A stretch of 64,000 nucleotides of DNA from Bacteroidia bacterium (lineage in GTDB: Bacteria; Bacteroidota; Bacteroidia; SpSt-205): positions 342,224 to 406,223 of the forward strand of contig BPGW01000001.1 of NCBI GenBank assembly GCA_026003235.1, read 5' to 3'. Shown one piece after another: positions 26,303 through 35,217 of this stretch. A program made the position numbers and the translations under genes. Below the pieces are notes generated by a model, which saw only the letters and a list, made by a program, of their open reading frames with translations, was not told where the DNA came from and did not search any database. Within the stretch, counting starts at the first letter, position 1; every line of letters begins with the position of its first letter.

Positions 26303-26828
26303 AGTACAGGAAGGTGTGGGCTACGGTCTGGAGATTCCGTGTGAGGGCCATGAGGTCAGCCGGCGCTACAGCCACCAGGTGGAGGGGTTCATCAGGAAGC
26401 CCTCGGTCCACGCCGCTGCGGTAGCGCTCCAAAAGGCTGGCAGGCACTTCAAAGCGAGCGGCGAAGAAATAGCCCTTTTCCTGCCAGAAGGCCGGCGAAG
26501 GATACAAAGGCTCAGCATGCAGGGGCACCAGGTCTTCCTCCGTGAGGAGCCAACCGGTTTCTTCAGCCACTTCCCGGAGGGCAGCTTGGAGAGGGTTCTC
26601 TCCGGGGTCAAGCATGCCAGCGGGGTGCTCATAAAACCGCTGGCCCTCCGTAGGACGATGTTGCCGCACAAGCAGAAAAGCTTCCTCGCCGGTGGAGGTG
26701 CGCAAATGCAAACACACCGCTGCAAAAACGCCCCGATGCACCACCAAGCGCCATCGGCCTGCGGCGTCTAAGACCTCTTCAATTTGCAAGAGGGGGTGTG
26801 TCCAGATCAGGCGCCTTTCCGGGATCAT
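26232..26828 (-). CDS. NUDIX hydrolase
   Basis: About 198 residues with a complete Nudix box: G, five residues, E, seven residues, then REVAEETGW, the metal-binding helix. The preceding FYEHPAGMLDPGE matches the ADP-ribose pyrophosphatase subgroup, so hydrolysis of ADP-ribose-like nucleoside diphosphates is likely. I used the second ATG (26828, MIPERRLIWTHP); the first at 26852 would deepen the overlap with the DUF502 gene. Confidence 0.87.
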   Translation of the reverse strand: MIPERRLIWTHPLLQIEEVLDAAGRWRLVVHRGVFAAVCLHLRTSTGEEAFLLVRQHRPTEGQRFYEHPAGMLDPGENPLQAALREVAEETGWLLTEEDLVPLHAEPLYPSPAFWQEKGYFFAARFEVPASLLERYRSGVDRGLPDEPLHLVAVAPADLMALTRNLQTVAHTFLYYAYFGTSDRKVPPFPAGEPKAPT

Positions 26829-27402
26829 GCTGTGGATAAGAAGTCGCCTCAATAAGGCCGCCCGATACGACGAAACGAAGGGCTTCTGCGGCTTTCATAG
26901 GTAGAGGCTCCACTTGGGCGCGGGGCACAATCAAAAGCTTACCCATAAAGCCAAAGCTATAAGGCAAGTACACCGCTACAAGCTCAGGCTGGTGGGAGAG
27001 GGGCTTGTCGTGGGTTAGAAAGCCTATTTGGTACGCTTCTGTGTGGGGGGAAAGGCGCACCAGCACGGGCCGATCAAAGCGGTAGCCTCGCCGTGAGCTG
27101 TCCACCAGCTCGCGTACGGAGCTGTAGATAAACCCTACAAAAGGCACTTTGCGGATTCGCGCTTCAAAGGAGGCGATAATCGTAGGGCCTAGCCAATGGG
27201 TGCCTATATAGCCTAAGAGCGTGAGGCTCAAAACCAGGAGGAGCAGCCCTAAACCCGGCAGCCCTATCGGCAAGATGCCATCCAGCCACTGCAGAAGGAC
27301 CCATAATACATACACGGTCGCCAGCGCCGGCAGAAAAAGCAAGACGCCCCGTAAGAAATATTGGAAAACCAGCGCCACAAGCCGGCGTAAACGCCGTTGC
27401 AT
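26779..27402 (-). CDS. DUF502 family membrane protein
   Basis: A 207-residue protein with two hydrophobic segments near the N-terminus (about 12-36 and 46-68) and a cytoplasmic beta-rich domain with the family segments KVPFVGFIYSSVRELVD, FDRPVLVRL, IGFLTHD and VYLPYSFGFMGKLLIVPR. DUF502 function is unknown. It begins 1 bp after the lpxD stop and overlaps the NUDIX gene. Confidence 0.87.
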   Translation of the reverse strand: MQRRLRRLVALVFQYFLRGVLLFLPALATVYVLWVLLQWLDGILPIGLPGLGLLLLVLSLTLLGYIGTHWLGPTIIASFEARIRKVPFVGFIYSSVRELVDSSRRGYRFDRPVLVRLSPHTEAYQIGFLTHDKPLSHQPELVAVYLPYSFGFMGKLLIVPRAQVEPLPMKAAEALRFVVSGGLIEATSYPQHDPGKAPDLDTPPLAN

Positions 27403-27403
27403 G

Positions 27404-28423
27404 TCAGGAGTAAGAGAAGTCTTCGGGCAGGTGCCCGTTGTTAGAGGAGGTATCCAGGCTGCGCAGCAGACGAGGGAGCCGGCCCATGGAAGCGATCTCT
27501 CGCCAGGCTTTTTTCACCTCTTTGGCGATGAAGCCAAAATACACCTTGCCGCCTTCCAGGGAAGTCAGTACGCCGGATTTGGCCAGCACGGTGGAACGGG
27601 CTCCAATCCGGATGCCGCTGGGAACCCCTACTTGTCCCCACAATATCACCCCGTCTTCCAGCACGCAAGTGCCCGCTATGCCCACCTGCGCGGCAATCTG
27701 GCAGTGCCGCCCAATGAAGGTGTCATGCCCGATCTGAACGAGGTTATCAATCTTGGTGTGGTCGCCGATGTAGGTGTCGGACGTCACGCCCCGATCAATG
27801 GTAGTGCCAGCACCGATTTCTACATAGTCGCCAATCACGACGCGCCCTTTGCTGAGGAGCCGTTCTGCCCCGTCGGGATACCGCTTGTAGTAGAAAGCCT
27901 CCCCCCCGATCACGCACCCAGACTGGATCACGACATGATGGCCAATATGCGTATAAGGGCCAATGGTGGTGTTGGGGTAGATGTGGGTGTGGTGACCGAT
28001 GTAACAATGGGGGCCAATCACCACATTATGCCCAATCTTACAGCCTGGCTCAATGTAGGTGCCTTCGCCGATGATGACATTGTGCCCTATCTCTACCCCT
28101 TCAAAGCGCTGGCTGGTGGCCTTGAAAGTGGGGGGGATGCTTGCTTGGAAGTGCTCCAAGAGCTGATTGAATGCGCGAAAAGGAAAAGGCACCAGAAGCA
28201 GGGCTTTGCCGGCGGGGGCTTCCACTTGTTGGTTGATGAGGATGATAGAGGCAGGGCTTTCCAAGGCCTTGCGCAGATACTTGGGCACGTCAGTGAACGT
28301 CACATCGCCCGGCTCTACTCGGTGTATTTCGTTGATGCCGGTAGCCCGCACTTCTGGATCACCTATTAAAGAACAGCCGAGCAGATCGGCCAGTTCACGG
28401 GCAGTGTGTGGGGGTATCTTCAT
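27404..28423 (-). CDS. lpxD: UDP-3-O-acylglucosamine N-acyltransferase
   Basis: A 339-residue lipid A biosynthesis enzyme that adds the N-linked acyl chain. An N-terminal uridine-binding domain is followed by a left-handed parallel beta-helix made of hexapeptide repeats (IGHNVIIGEGTYIEP, IGPHCYIGHHTHIYP and so on), the catalytic-histidine region NLVQIGHDTFIGRHCQIAAQ and a C-terminal helix. The ATG at 28423 gives the standard KIPPHTARELADLLG start and overlaps dcd by 28 bp. LPS is therefore made. Confidence 0.95.
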   Translation of the reverse strand: MKIPPHTARELADLLGCSLIGDPEVRATGINEIHRVEPGDVTFTDVPKYLRKALESPASIILINQQVEAPAGKALLLVPFPFRAFNQLLEHFQASIPPTFKATSQRFEGVEIGHNVIIGEGTYIEPGCKIGHNVVIGPHCYIGHHTHIYPNTTIGPYTHIGHHVVIQSGCVIGGEAFYYKRYPDGAERLLSKGRVVIGDYVEIGAGTTIDRGVTSDTYIGDHTKIDNLVQIGHDTFIGRHCQIAAQVGIAGTCVLEDGVILWGQVGVPSGIRIGARSTVLAKSGVLTSLEGGKVYFGFIAKEVKKAWREIASMGRLPRLLRSLDTSSNNGHLPEDFSYS

Positions 28424-28961
28424 AAGCGGCAAAGTTTTTCCAGTACAGAGAGGGCATAGGGAGGGGGCTGCGTTCGGTGTACTTGGCAGTGGGCCGGCTG
28501 GTATAAGGCCGACTGGCGGCGGCTTGCGGCGTGAAAAAGATGAGCTGCCCAATCGGCATACCCGCATATACCCGTACCGGGTGCATGACGGAAATTTCTA
28601 AGGTCCAGTGGTTACAAAAGCCTACATCGCCTTTGCTGGCGGTGGCGTGTATTTGGATGCCCAACCGTCCTACGCTGCTTTTGCCCTCCAAAAAAGGTAC
28701 ATACGCATGGCTCTCGGTGTACTCTTCCGTAACGCCGAGGTAGAGTACCCCTGGGGTAAGGTACAGCCCCTGAGGAGGTATCTTGAGCAAAGCCGAAGGG
28801 GCTGGCTTCCGGCTGTCTAAGGTAGGCGTAGCATACACCCGCAAGTAAGGGCCTAAGTGCACATCGTAGCTGTTGCTGCCGAGGGCTTCAGGACGAAAAG
28901 GTTCAATGACCAGGTGTCCCGCCTCTATCGCTGCCAGAATCTCCTTATCGGTTAGAATCAT
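28395..28961 (-). CDS. dcd: dCTP deaminase
   Basis: A 188-residue trimeric enzyme that deaminates dCTP to dUTP. Family motifs: ALGSNSYDVHLG, EGKSSVGRLGIQIHATA followed by KGDVGF with the catalytic Glu region, and LEISVMHPVRVYAGMPIGQL. Size is normal. The start shares ATGA with the DivIVA-like stop. Confidence 0.94.
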   Translation of the reverse strand: MILTDKEILAAIEAGHLVIEPFRPEALGSNSYDVHLGPYLRVYATPTLDSRKPAPSALLKIPPQGLYLTPGVLYLGVTEEYTESHAYVPFLEGKSSVGRLGIQIHATASKGDVGFCNHWTLEISVMHPVRVYAGMPIGQLIFFTPQAAASRPYTSRPTAKYTERSPLPMPSLYWKNFAAYEDTPTHCP

Positions 28962-29521
28962 AGTTTCTCGGCGATTTTGGCGGCCCAGTTCCTTTGCGGC
29001 GAAGAAGGCGAGGGGTCGGCAGGGGGGGGAGGTGCCTGAGCCGGCGGAGAGGGAGGGTTCCCGCTGGGGGTCGCGCTACCCCGCGTCAGCTGTTCCAACC
29101 GCTCTAACTGCATCTGCAAAAAAGTGCGCAGCTCAAGCGTGAGGTCTTGCTTGCGCTGAAGGAGGGCTTGAATCTGCCGTTCGAGTTCTTCTTTCTGCTG
29201 GCGAAGGGCCGTTAAGGTTTCTTCGGCTTTTTGGCGGGCTTCTTGGATGATGAGGGCGGCATTTTTCTCGGCGTTCTGGATGGTCAAGCGGCTGCTCTCT
29301 TCGGCCTGAAAGAGGGTGCGCTGAAGAAGGTTTTCCATTTCCTTATAGCGGTTCAGCTCGGTGGAAAGCTGCTCGACCTTGAGTTTGAGGGCGTGTTTTT
29401 CTTCCAGGAGGAGGCTCCATTCTTGGGCCACCTGGCGCAGGAAGGTGCGCACTTCCTCTGGGTCGTAGCCACGCAGAGCGCGATTGAAGGTCTGATTCTG
29501 AATGTCTATGGGGGTGAGCAT
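28958..29521 (-). CDS. DivIVA domain protein
   Basis: A 187-residue protein with the DivIVA N-terminal signature (LTPIDIQNQTFNRALRGYDPEEVRTFL), a long coiled coil (about residues 30-140) and a Pro/Ser-rich tail. DivIVA-like proteins sense membrane curvature in Gram-positives; homologues in Bacteroidota exist but their role is unclear. It heads the operon divIVA-dcd-lpxD-DUF502-NUDIX-dehydrogenase. Confidence 0.87.
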   Translation of the reverse strand: MLTPIDIQNQTFNRALRGYDPEEVRTFLRQVAQEWSLLLEEKHALKLKVEQLSTELNRYKEMENLLQRTLFQAEESSRLTIQNAEKNAALIIQEARQKAEETLTALRQQKEELERQIQALLQRKQDLTLELRTFLQMQLERLEQLTRGSATPSGNPPSPPAQAPPPPADPSPSSPQRNWAAKIAEKL

Positions 29522-29535
29522 AGCCCTCAGCTAAA

Positions 29536-29543
29536 CAAAGGTA
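29536..29543 (-). promoter_or_regulatory. Promoter -7 box of the divIVA-lpxD operon
   Basis: TACCTTTG on the minus strand, 14 nt before ATG 29521; one of the few boxes implying a short leader rather than none. Confidence 0.6.
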
Positions 29544-29558
29544 CCAAAAACCGTGCCT

Positions 29559-30834
29559 TTACACAGGCACCAAAGTGGGTCGGGCTGCTTTCTCAAACTC
29601 GCTCCGGTACTTCTGCACGATGGCGCGGATGGGCCATACCGCGGCATCCGCTAAGGCACAGATGGTTCGTCCCTCGATCTGATTGGCTACCGAAAGCAGG
29701 CGGTCTATGTCCGCGTAGGTCGCCGTACCCTCCAGAAACCGGTGCAAAATCTGCTTCATCCAGCCGGTTCCTTCGCGACAGGGGGTACATTGGCCGCAGG
29801 ATTCGTGCTTGTAGAAGGCGGCGATCCGGTACGCAAAGCGCACCATGTCCGTCTGGTCATCCAGCACCAGCATGCCTGCGGTGCCCATCATAGAGCCGGC
29901 TTTACGCAGGGCATCGGCGCTCATGCGCACGCCTTCAATTTCTTCAGGGCGCAGGATAGGCGTGGAAGACCCCCCGGGGACGACGCCTTTGAGCCGACGC
30001 CCGTTCCGAATGCCTCCTCCCACCTCGTAGATGAGATCTGTAATCAGCATGCCGCTGGGGTACTCATACACGCCGGGCCGGTTGATGTGGCCTGACAGCC
30101 CGTACAAAATAGGGCCAGGGTGTTCTGGCGCGCCAATCTGGGCATACGCTTGAGCTCCCAAGCGCAGCACCAAGGGCACATGAGCCAGCGTCTCCACATT
30201 GTTGATGGTCGTAGGGCAGCCCCAAAGCCCCTTCTGCGCCGGGAAAGGCGGCTTGTAACGAGGATAAGCCCGCTTGCCTTCCAGCGATTCCATGAGGCCT
30301 GTCTCTTCCCCGCAGATGTAAGCCCCCGCCCCCTTATGCACATAGAGCTGGGTAGAGAAGTCTGTACCCAGGATCCTCTCCCCGATGTACCCCCGCCCGT
30401 AGGCTTGCTGAACGGCCGCTTCCAGCCGGTCTATCCAGTCGGCGTATTCCCCGCGCACATAGACATAGATGGCGTCTATCTGCATCGCATACGCCGCGAT
30501 AAGAGCCCCCTCAATGAAGAGGTGGGGGTTGAACTCCAAGATGCGGCGGTCTTTGCAGGTGCCGGGTTCGGATTCGTCGCCGTTGGCGGCGAGGGTAGCG
30601 CGGTACGCCTTCTTTTTTAGGGGGCATGAAGGTCCACTTCAGGCCCGCGTTGAAGCCAGCCCCACCCCGGCCCCGGATGTTCCCGGCTTTCACTTCCTCC
30701 ATCACCGCTTGGGGGGTCATTTCCTTCAGCGCCCGCCTGAACTGCGCATAGCCGCCGTGGGCTTCGTACACGGTGATGTCCGATAAGTTCGGTATGCGCG
30801 GCAGGAGCAGAGGCTTATAGGAGCGCCAGTCCAT
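29559..30834 (-). CDS. nuoF: NADH-quinone oxidoreductase subunit F, with one-base frameshift
   Basis: The FMN- and NADH-binding subunit of complex I. The N-terminal 80 residues (DWRSYKPLLLPRI, AGNIRGRGGAGFNAGLKW) read in one frame; after WTFMPPKKEGVPRY the continuation ANGDESEPGT, CKDRRILEFNPHLFIEG is in the next frame. One extra base in the GGG at 30593-30595 (plus strand) explains the break, and the total length is 3n+1. The rest is intact: AGAYICGEETGLMESLEG (FMN), the Fe-S cysteines CGQCTPCREGTGW and the fourth Cys in RTICALAD. A TACCTTAG box ends 4 nt before the ATG at 30834. Either a sequence error or a disrupted gene. Confidence 0.88.
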
Positions 30835-30838
30835 ACCA

Positions 30839-30846
30839 CTAAGGTA
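30839..30846 (-). promoter_or_regulatory. Promoter -7 box of nuoF
   Basis: TACCTTAG (one mismatch), 4 nt before ATG 30834; a monocistronic leaderless transcript is predicted. Confidence 0.55.
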
Positions 30847-30899
30847 AAACGATTTTCCCGGCGCAGAAGTACGCCAATACCGGAGCCCCGAAATGTGTT

Positions 30900-30907
30900 T
30901 AGCTTTG
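30900..30907 (+). promoter_or_regulatory. Promoter -7 box of gcvP
   Basis: TAGCTTTG, 4 nt before ATG 30912. The preceding gap shows no glycine riboswitch. Confidence 0.65.
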
Positions 30908-30911
30908 TGCC

Positions 30912-33770
30912 ATGGGACCTTTTGTGCGGCGAGCGGTCCCCCACCGCCCCGCTGAAGTAGAGGCGATGTGCCGGACGGTAGGCGTAGATTCCCTGGAAGC
31001 GCTGGTAGACCGGATTGTGCCCCCTGAGATTCGTCTGGAGGAGCCGCTGGACCTGCCGCCTGCCCTTTCTGAGAGCGAACTAATAGAGGAGGTTCGGGAC
31101 CTGGCCCGGCGCAACGCGCTTTGGAAAACCTACATTGGGATGGGCTACTACGGCACCCATACCCCGGCGGTGATCCGGCGGCTGGTTTTAGAAAATCCCG
31201 CCTGGTACACGGCTTACACGCCGTATCAGCCTGAGATTGCGCAAGGGCGCCTGGAGCTGCTCCTGCTTTTTCAGACGTTGACAAGCGACCTAACAGGCCT
31301 GCCGCTGGCTAACGCTTCTCTGCTGGATGAAGCCACCGCCGCCGCCGAAGCGCTCTTTATGCTGTACAACGCCACCTCCGCTCGGCACAAAGCGTTTTTT
31401 CTGGATGCGGGGCTCCATCCCCAAGTACTCGGTGTGGCCCTGACTCGGGCCCGAGCTTTGGGCATTCTTTGCGAAGTGGGAAACCCAGAAACGGCCCAGT
31501 GGGATCGGTACTTCGGTGCGATTCTGGCTTACCCCACCACCGAAGGAGAGGTGCGGCCACACCTATCGGATCTGATTCAGGCGGCTAAACAGCACGGAGT
31601 TCAGGTGGCGGTGGCGACGGACCTGCTCTTTCTGACCTTGGCGGAAGCCCCTGGGGTCTTGGGTGCCGATGTGGCTTTTGGGTCCTCGCAGCGGTTAGGC
31701 GTGCCCCTGGGCTATGGAGGGCCTCACGCGGCTTTTTTCGCCGCCACCGAAGCTTACAAGCGCCTTCTGCCTGGTCGGGTGGTGGGCGTTACCGTGGATG
31801 CCGAAGGTCGCCGCGCCTATCGTCTGGCGCTCCAGACCCGCGAGCAGCACATCAAGCGTGAGCGCGCCACCAGTAACATCTGTACTGCCCAGGTGCTCCT
31901 GGCCCATGTAGCCACCCTCTACGCCATTTACCACGGTCCGGAAGGCCTACGGCAGATAGCCCAGCGGATCAGCCTGCAAGCAGCTCGCCTGGCGCAAGCC
32001 CTCCAGCAAGCCGGTTTTACCCTTCGGCACACGCACTTCTTTGACACGCTGCGCCTTGAGCTCTCTCCTGAAGAGACCCAGCGCCTGCGCACCTTAGCTG
32101 AAGCGCGCCAGATCAACCTCCGTTACTTCCCAGAAGGGGGAGTTGGCCTTAGCCTGGATGAAACCACCACCGAAGCGGATCTGGAAGCCCTTGCGGTCCT
32201 CTTTGCCGAAGCGGCTGGCGGTCCGGTATCCTTGCCGGCTTCAGCTTCCCCGGCTTTACCCCCCGCCTTGGAGCGAAAAACCCCTTACCTCACCCACCCG
32301 ACCTTCCACCGCTATCAGGGCGAACAGGCCCTCACTCGCTTCCTGCACCGCTTGGCAAGCCGGGATATTTCCCTGGTGCATGGGATGATTCCCCTGGGTT
32401 CCTGCACCATGAAGCTCAACCCCGTCGTAACGCTGGAACCCATTTCTTGGCCTGAGCTGGCAAGCTTACATCCCTTTGTGCCGGCTGATCAAGCGCAGGG
32501 GTATCAGGAGATGCTTCGGCGGCTGGAAGCTTTCTTGTGTGCGATCACGGGTTTTGCCCGGGTCAGCTTTCAACCCAACTCGGGAGCTCAAGGCGAATAC
32601 ACCGGCCTGTTGGTGATTCGGCGCTATCACGAAGCCCGAGGAGAAGGGCATCGGCGGGTGGTGCTGGTGCCTTCTTCTGCGCACGGGACCAATCCCGCCA
32701 GCGCTGTCTTGGCTGGCTATCAGGTCCTCGTCGTGCAAGCCGACAACCAGGGCAACATCTCTCTGGCCGACCTGGAAGACAAACTCGCCCGATACGGCCC
32801 TGAGGTGGCCGCCATCATGATCACCTACCCTTCCACCCACGGCGTCTACGAGCGAACTATCCGCGAGATCTGCCAGAAGGTGCATGCGGTAGGTGGCCAA
32901 GTGTATATGGACGGCGCCAACCTGAACGCTCAGGTGGGTCTCACCAGCCCCGCTCGTATTGGGGCCGACGTGTGCCATCTGAACCTCCACAAGACTTTTG
33001 CTATCCCTCATGGGGGAGGAGGGCCAGGTATGGGGCCTATCGCAGTGGCGCCCCATCTGGCGCCCTACCTGCCTACCCACCCTGTCGTGGAAACCGGCGG
33101 AAAAGAAGGGATAGGCCCTGTCGCAGCAGCCCCCTATGGAAGCGCCTTGATCCTGTGGATTTCCTACGCTTACATTCGGTTGATGGGGGCGGAAGGACTA
33201 CGCTACGCCAGCCAAGTAGCCCTCCTCAACGCCAACTACCTCAAAGCTCGCTTGCAGGCCTACTATCCTGTCCTCTACACCGGCGAAGGAGGGTTTGTAG
33301 CCCATGAGTTTATCCTGGACCTGCGAGGCTTCAAGACTCGGCTGGGCCTGGAGGTGGAAGACGTAGCCAAAAGGCTCATGGACTATGGCTTCCATGCCCC
33401 CACCATCTCTTTCCCCGTGCCGGGCACCCTCATGATAGAACCCACCGAAACCGAGGACTTGGCCGAGCTGGAGCGCTTTGTGGAGGCGCTGCGACGGATT
33501 CGGGAAGAGATAGCTCAGATCGAGCGGGGTGAGATAGCGCTGGAAGAGAGCCCCCTTCGGCAAGCGCCGCACACCCAGACAGCCCTCCTGGCCGAGAAAT
33601 GGGAACGGCCTTACTCCCGAGAGGTGGCGGCCTTCCCAGCGCCTTGGCTGTATGAGTACAAGTTTTGGCCGCCGGTGGCGCGGGTAGATCACGCCTACGG
33701 AGACCGGAACCTGGTTTGTACTTGCCCTCCCGTGGAAGCTTATGCCGAAATGGCTGCTTCTACCAGGTAG
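30912..33770 (+). CDS. gcvP: Glycine dehydrogenase (decarboxylating), single-chain P-protein
   Basis: A 952-residue PLP enzyme, the P-protein of the glycine cleavage system, with the two homologous halves fused (halves are separate genes in some bacteria). Early segments KTYIGMGYYGTHTP and NPAWYTAYTPYQPEI; second half contains the PLP lysine in LNLHKTFAIPHGGGGPGMGP and FQPNSGAQGEYTGLL. No gcvT or gcvH nearby. The 3' end overlaps bioA by 31 bp. Confidence 0.96.
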   Translation: MGPFVRRAVPHRPAEVEAMCRTVGVDSLEALVDRIVPPEIRLEEPLDLPPALSESELIEEVRDLARRNALWKTYIGMGYYGTHTPAVIRRLVLENPAWYTAYTPYQPEIAQGRLELLLLFQTLTSDLTGLPLANASLLDEATAAAEALFMLYNATSARHKAFFLDAGLHPQVLGVALTRARALGILCEVGNPETAQWDRYFGAILAYPTTEGEVRPHLSDLIQAAKQHGVQVAVATDLLFLTLAEAPGVLGADVAFGSSQRLGVPLGYGGPHAAFFAATEAYKRLLPGRVVGVTVDAEGRRAYRLALQTREQHIKRERATSNICTAQVLLAHVATLYAIYHGPEGLRQIAQRISLQAARLAQALQQAGFTLRHTHFFDTLRLELSPEETQRLRTLAEARQINLRYFPEGGVGLSLDETTTEADLEALAVLFAEAAGGPVSLPASASPALPPALERKTPYLTHPTFHRYQGEQALTRFLHRLASRDISLVHGMIPLGSCTMKLNPVVTLEPISWPELASLHPFVPADQAQGYQEMLRRLEAFLCAITGFARVSFQPNSGAQGEYTGLLVIRRYHEARGEGHRRVVLVPSSAHGTNPASAVLAGYQVLVVQADNQGNISLADLEDKLARYGPEVAAIMITYPSTHGVYERTIREICQKVHAVGGQVYMDGANLNAQVGLTSPARIGADVCHLNLHKTFAIPHGGGGPGMGPIAVAPHLAPYLPTHPVVETGGKEGIGPVAAAPYGSALILWISYAYIRLMGAEGLRYASQVALLNANYLKARLQAYYPVLYTGEGGFVAHEFILDLRGFKTRLGLEVEDVAKRLMDYGFHAPTISFPVPGTLMIEPTETEDLAELERFVEALRRIREEIAQIERGEIALEESPLRQAPHTQTALLAEKWERPYSREVAAFPAPWLYEYKFWPPVARVDHAYGDRNLVCTCPPVEAYAEMAASTR

Positions 33771-34987
33771 CGCTCGATCACCTCAAGGGCGCGCGCCAGT
33801 TCGTCGGGGGTGCTGCTAAGCGCAGGCAGGATATACGCTACGTTTCCCAGCGGCCTCAGGAAGATCCCCCTCTCCAGGGCATAGGCTTTGAGGTGGGTTC
33901 GGTGGGAGGCCAAGTAGCCTTTCTGCGCGGCAGGCAGGTCTATAGCCAGCACGAGGCCGGTGGTGCGGGCAGGCGCCTCAGGATGGCGGGCGTTCCACGC
34001 TTGGGCCATGGCGGCTTGGGTGGCTGTAAGGGTGTGCAAGCGGTGCCAGGTCTTCGGCGCTTCCCACAGCTGGAGGTTGGCTACGGCCGCTGCGCAAGCC
34101 AGCGGATTGCCCGTGTACGAATGGCCGTGGTAAAAGGCCTTGTACGGGTCAGCCGTGTAGAAGGCCTCAAACACGGCTTGGCTGACCAGCGTCAGGCCCA
34201 TAGGCAGGAAGCCGCCTGTGAGACCCTTAGAGAGGCATAGCATATCGGGCTTTTCTTGGCAGGCGTCGGTGGCAAAAAGATGGCCGGTTCGCCCGAAGCC
34301 GGTGAAGACTTCGTCGGCGATCACCAGGGCCCCCCCGGCTCGGGCGGCTCGGGCTATCGCATCCCAGTAGGCAGGCGGATAGCCCCTCATGCCAGCTGCC
34401 CCTTGCAGCAGCGGCTCCCCAATAAAGGCTATCACATCGTCCCGAGCAGCAAGCCTTTGCACCGCCGCCCAGAACCGTTCGTCCTGCGAGGGAAAAGGCA
34501 GCCACTCCACCCGGAAGAGCCACTCCTCAAAAGGCCCCGTGAAGAGGCTGCGAGCCGATACGCTCATGGCGCCAAACGTGTCTCCATGATAAGCCCCCTC
34601 CAGCGCTACAAAGGTGGTGCGGCGCTGGCCCTGGTTGCGAAAGTACTGGATGGCGATTTTGAGGGCGATTTCCACGGAGGTGGAGCCGTCATCTGAGAAA
34701 AAAGCATACGGAAGGCCCGTACGCGCAGTGAGCTTTTCGGTCAGGGTTTCGGCGGCGGGGTGGGTGAGGTCCGCAAAAAGCACTTGGTCCAGGGTGTAAG
34801 CCGCCTGCGCTATGGCCTCGGCGATGACCGGGTGGCAATGCCCATGTACCGTAACCCACCAGGCGCAAGTGCCGTCCCAAATGGCCTGTCTGTCCGCCGT
34901 ATAGAGATAGGAGCCCTGCGCCCGAGTGATGCAGGGCGGATAAGGCTGCCCCGGATAGTGGGGCTCATCTGGACGCCAAATAGGCAT
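33740..34987 (-). CDS. bioA: Adenosylmethionine-8-amino-7-oxononanoate aminotransferase
   Basis: A 415-residue class III PLP aminotransferase of biotin synthesis. BioA-specific features: WDGTCAWWVTVHGHCHP near the N-terminus, FFSDDGSTSVEIALKIA, GAYHGDTFGAMSV, the IADEVFTGFGRTG segment and the PLP lysine in LCLSKGLTGGFLPMGL. No other bio gene is adjacent. A TAGCTTTG box ends 4 nt upstream of the ATG. Confidence 0.94.
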   Translation of the reverse strand: MPIWRPDEPHYPGQPYPPCITRAQGSYLYTADRQAIWDGTCAWWVTVHGHCHPVIAEAIAQAAYTLDQVLFADLTHPAAETLTEKLTARTGLPYAFFSDDGSTSVEIALKIAIQYFRNQGQRRTTFVALEGAYHGDTFGAMSVSARSLFTGPFEEWLFRVEWLPFPSQDERFWAAVQRLAARDDVIAFIGEPLLQGAAGMRGYPPAYWDAIARAARAGGALVIADEVFTGFGRTGHLFATDACQEKPDMLCLSKGLTGGFLPMGLTLVSQAVFEAFYTADPYKAFYHGHSYTGNPLACAAAVANLQLWEAPKTWHRLHTLTATQAAMAQAWNARHPEAPARTTGLVLAIDLPAAQKGYLASHRTHLKAYALERGIFLRPLGNVAYILPALSSTPDELARALEVIERYLVEAAISA

Positions 34988-34991
34988 AGCA

Positions 34992-34999
34992 CAAAGCTA
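34992..34999 (-). promoter_or_regulatory. Promoter -7 box of bioA
   Basis: TAGCTTTG on the minus strand, 4 nt before ATG 34987. Confidence 0.65.
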
Positions 35000-35145
35000 A
35001 GCCCCTGTATCGGTCGCCAAACACAAGCGTAAGGACTTGTATACAGCCTGAGCCCAGAGGAAAAGGGGAGCCGACAGAGCCTTTCCCCTTAGTATAACCA
35101 AAAACAAAAATCCGGTTGGGAAAATCGGCTTGCCACGGCCTCTGT

Positions 35146-35172
35146 GAAAGGTTTTTTCGGGAAAAACCTTTC
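35146..35172. promoter_or_regulatory. Perfect 11-bp inverted repeat in the bioA / cargo gene divergent region
   Basis: Arms GAAAGGTTTTT (35146-35156) and AAAAACCTTTC (35162-35172) around TCGGG. It sits in the 230-bp intergenic region between two divergent starts, where a terminator is not needed, so an operator or 5' RNA structure is the likelier role. The rest of 34988-35217 shows only the bioA promoter and a loose TACAGTTTTTG before the cargo gene. Confidence 0.5.
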
Positions 35173-35217
35173 CATGGTCATCCGTATGGTACAGTTTTTG
35201 CCTCCATTTCTGGCAAT

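Noticed and set aside
30835-30911. Glycine riboswitch before gcvP
   Set aside because: The gap is 77 bp and filled by two opposing promoter boxes; too short for an aptamer.
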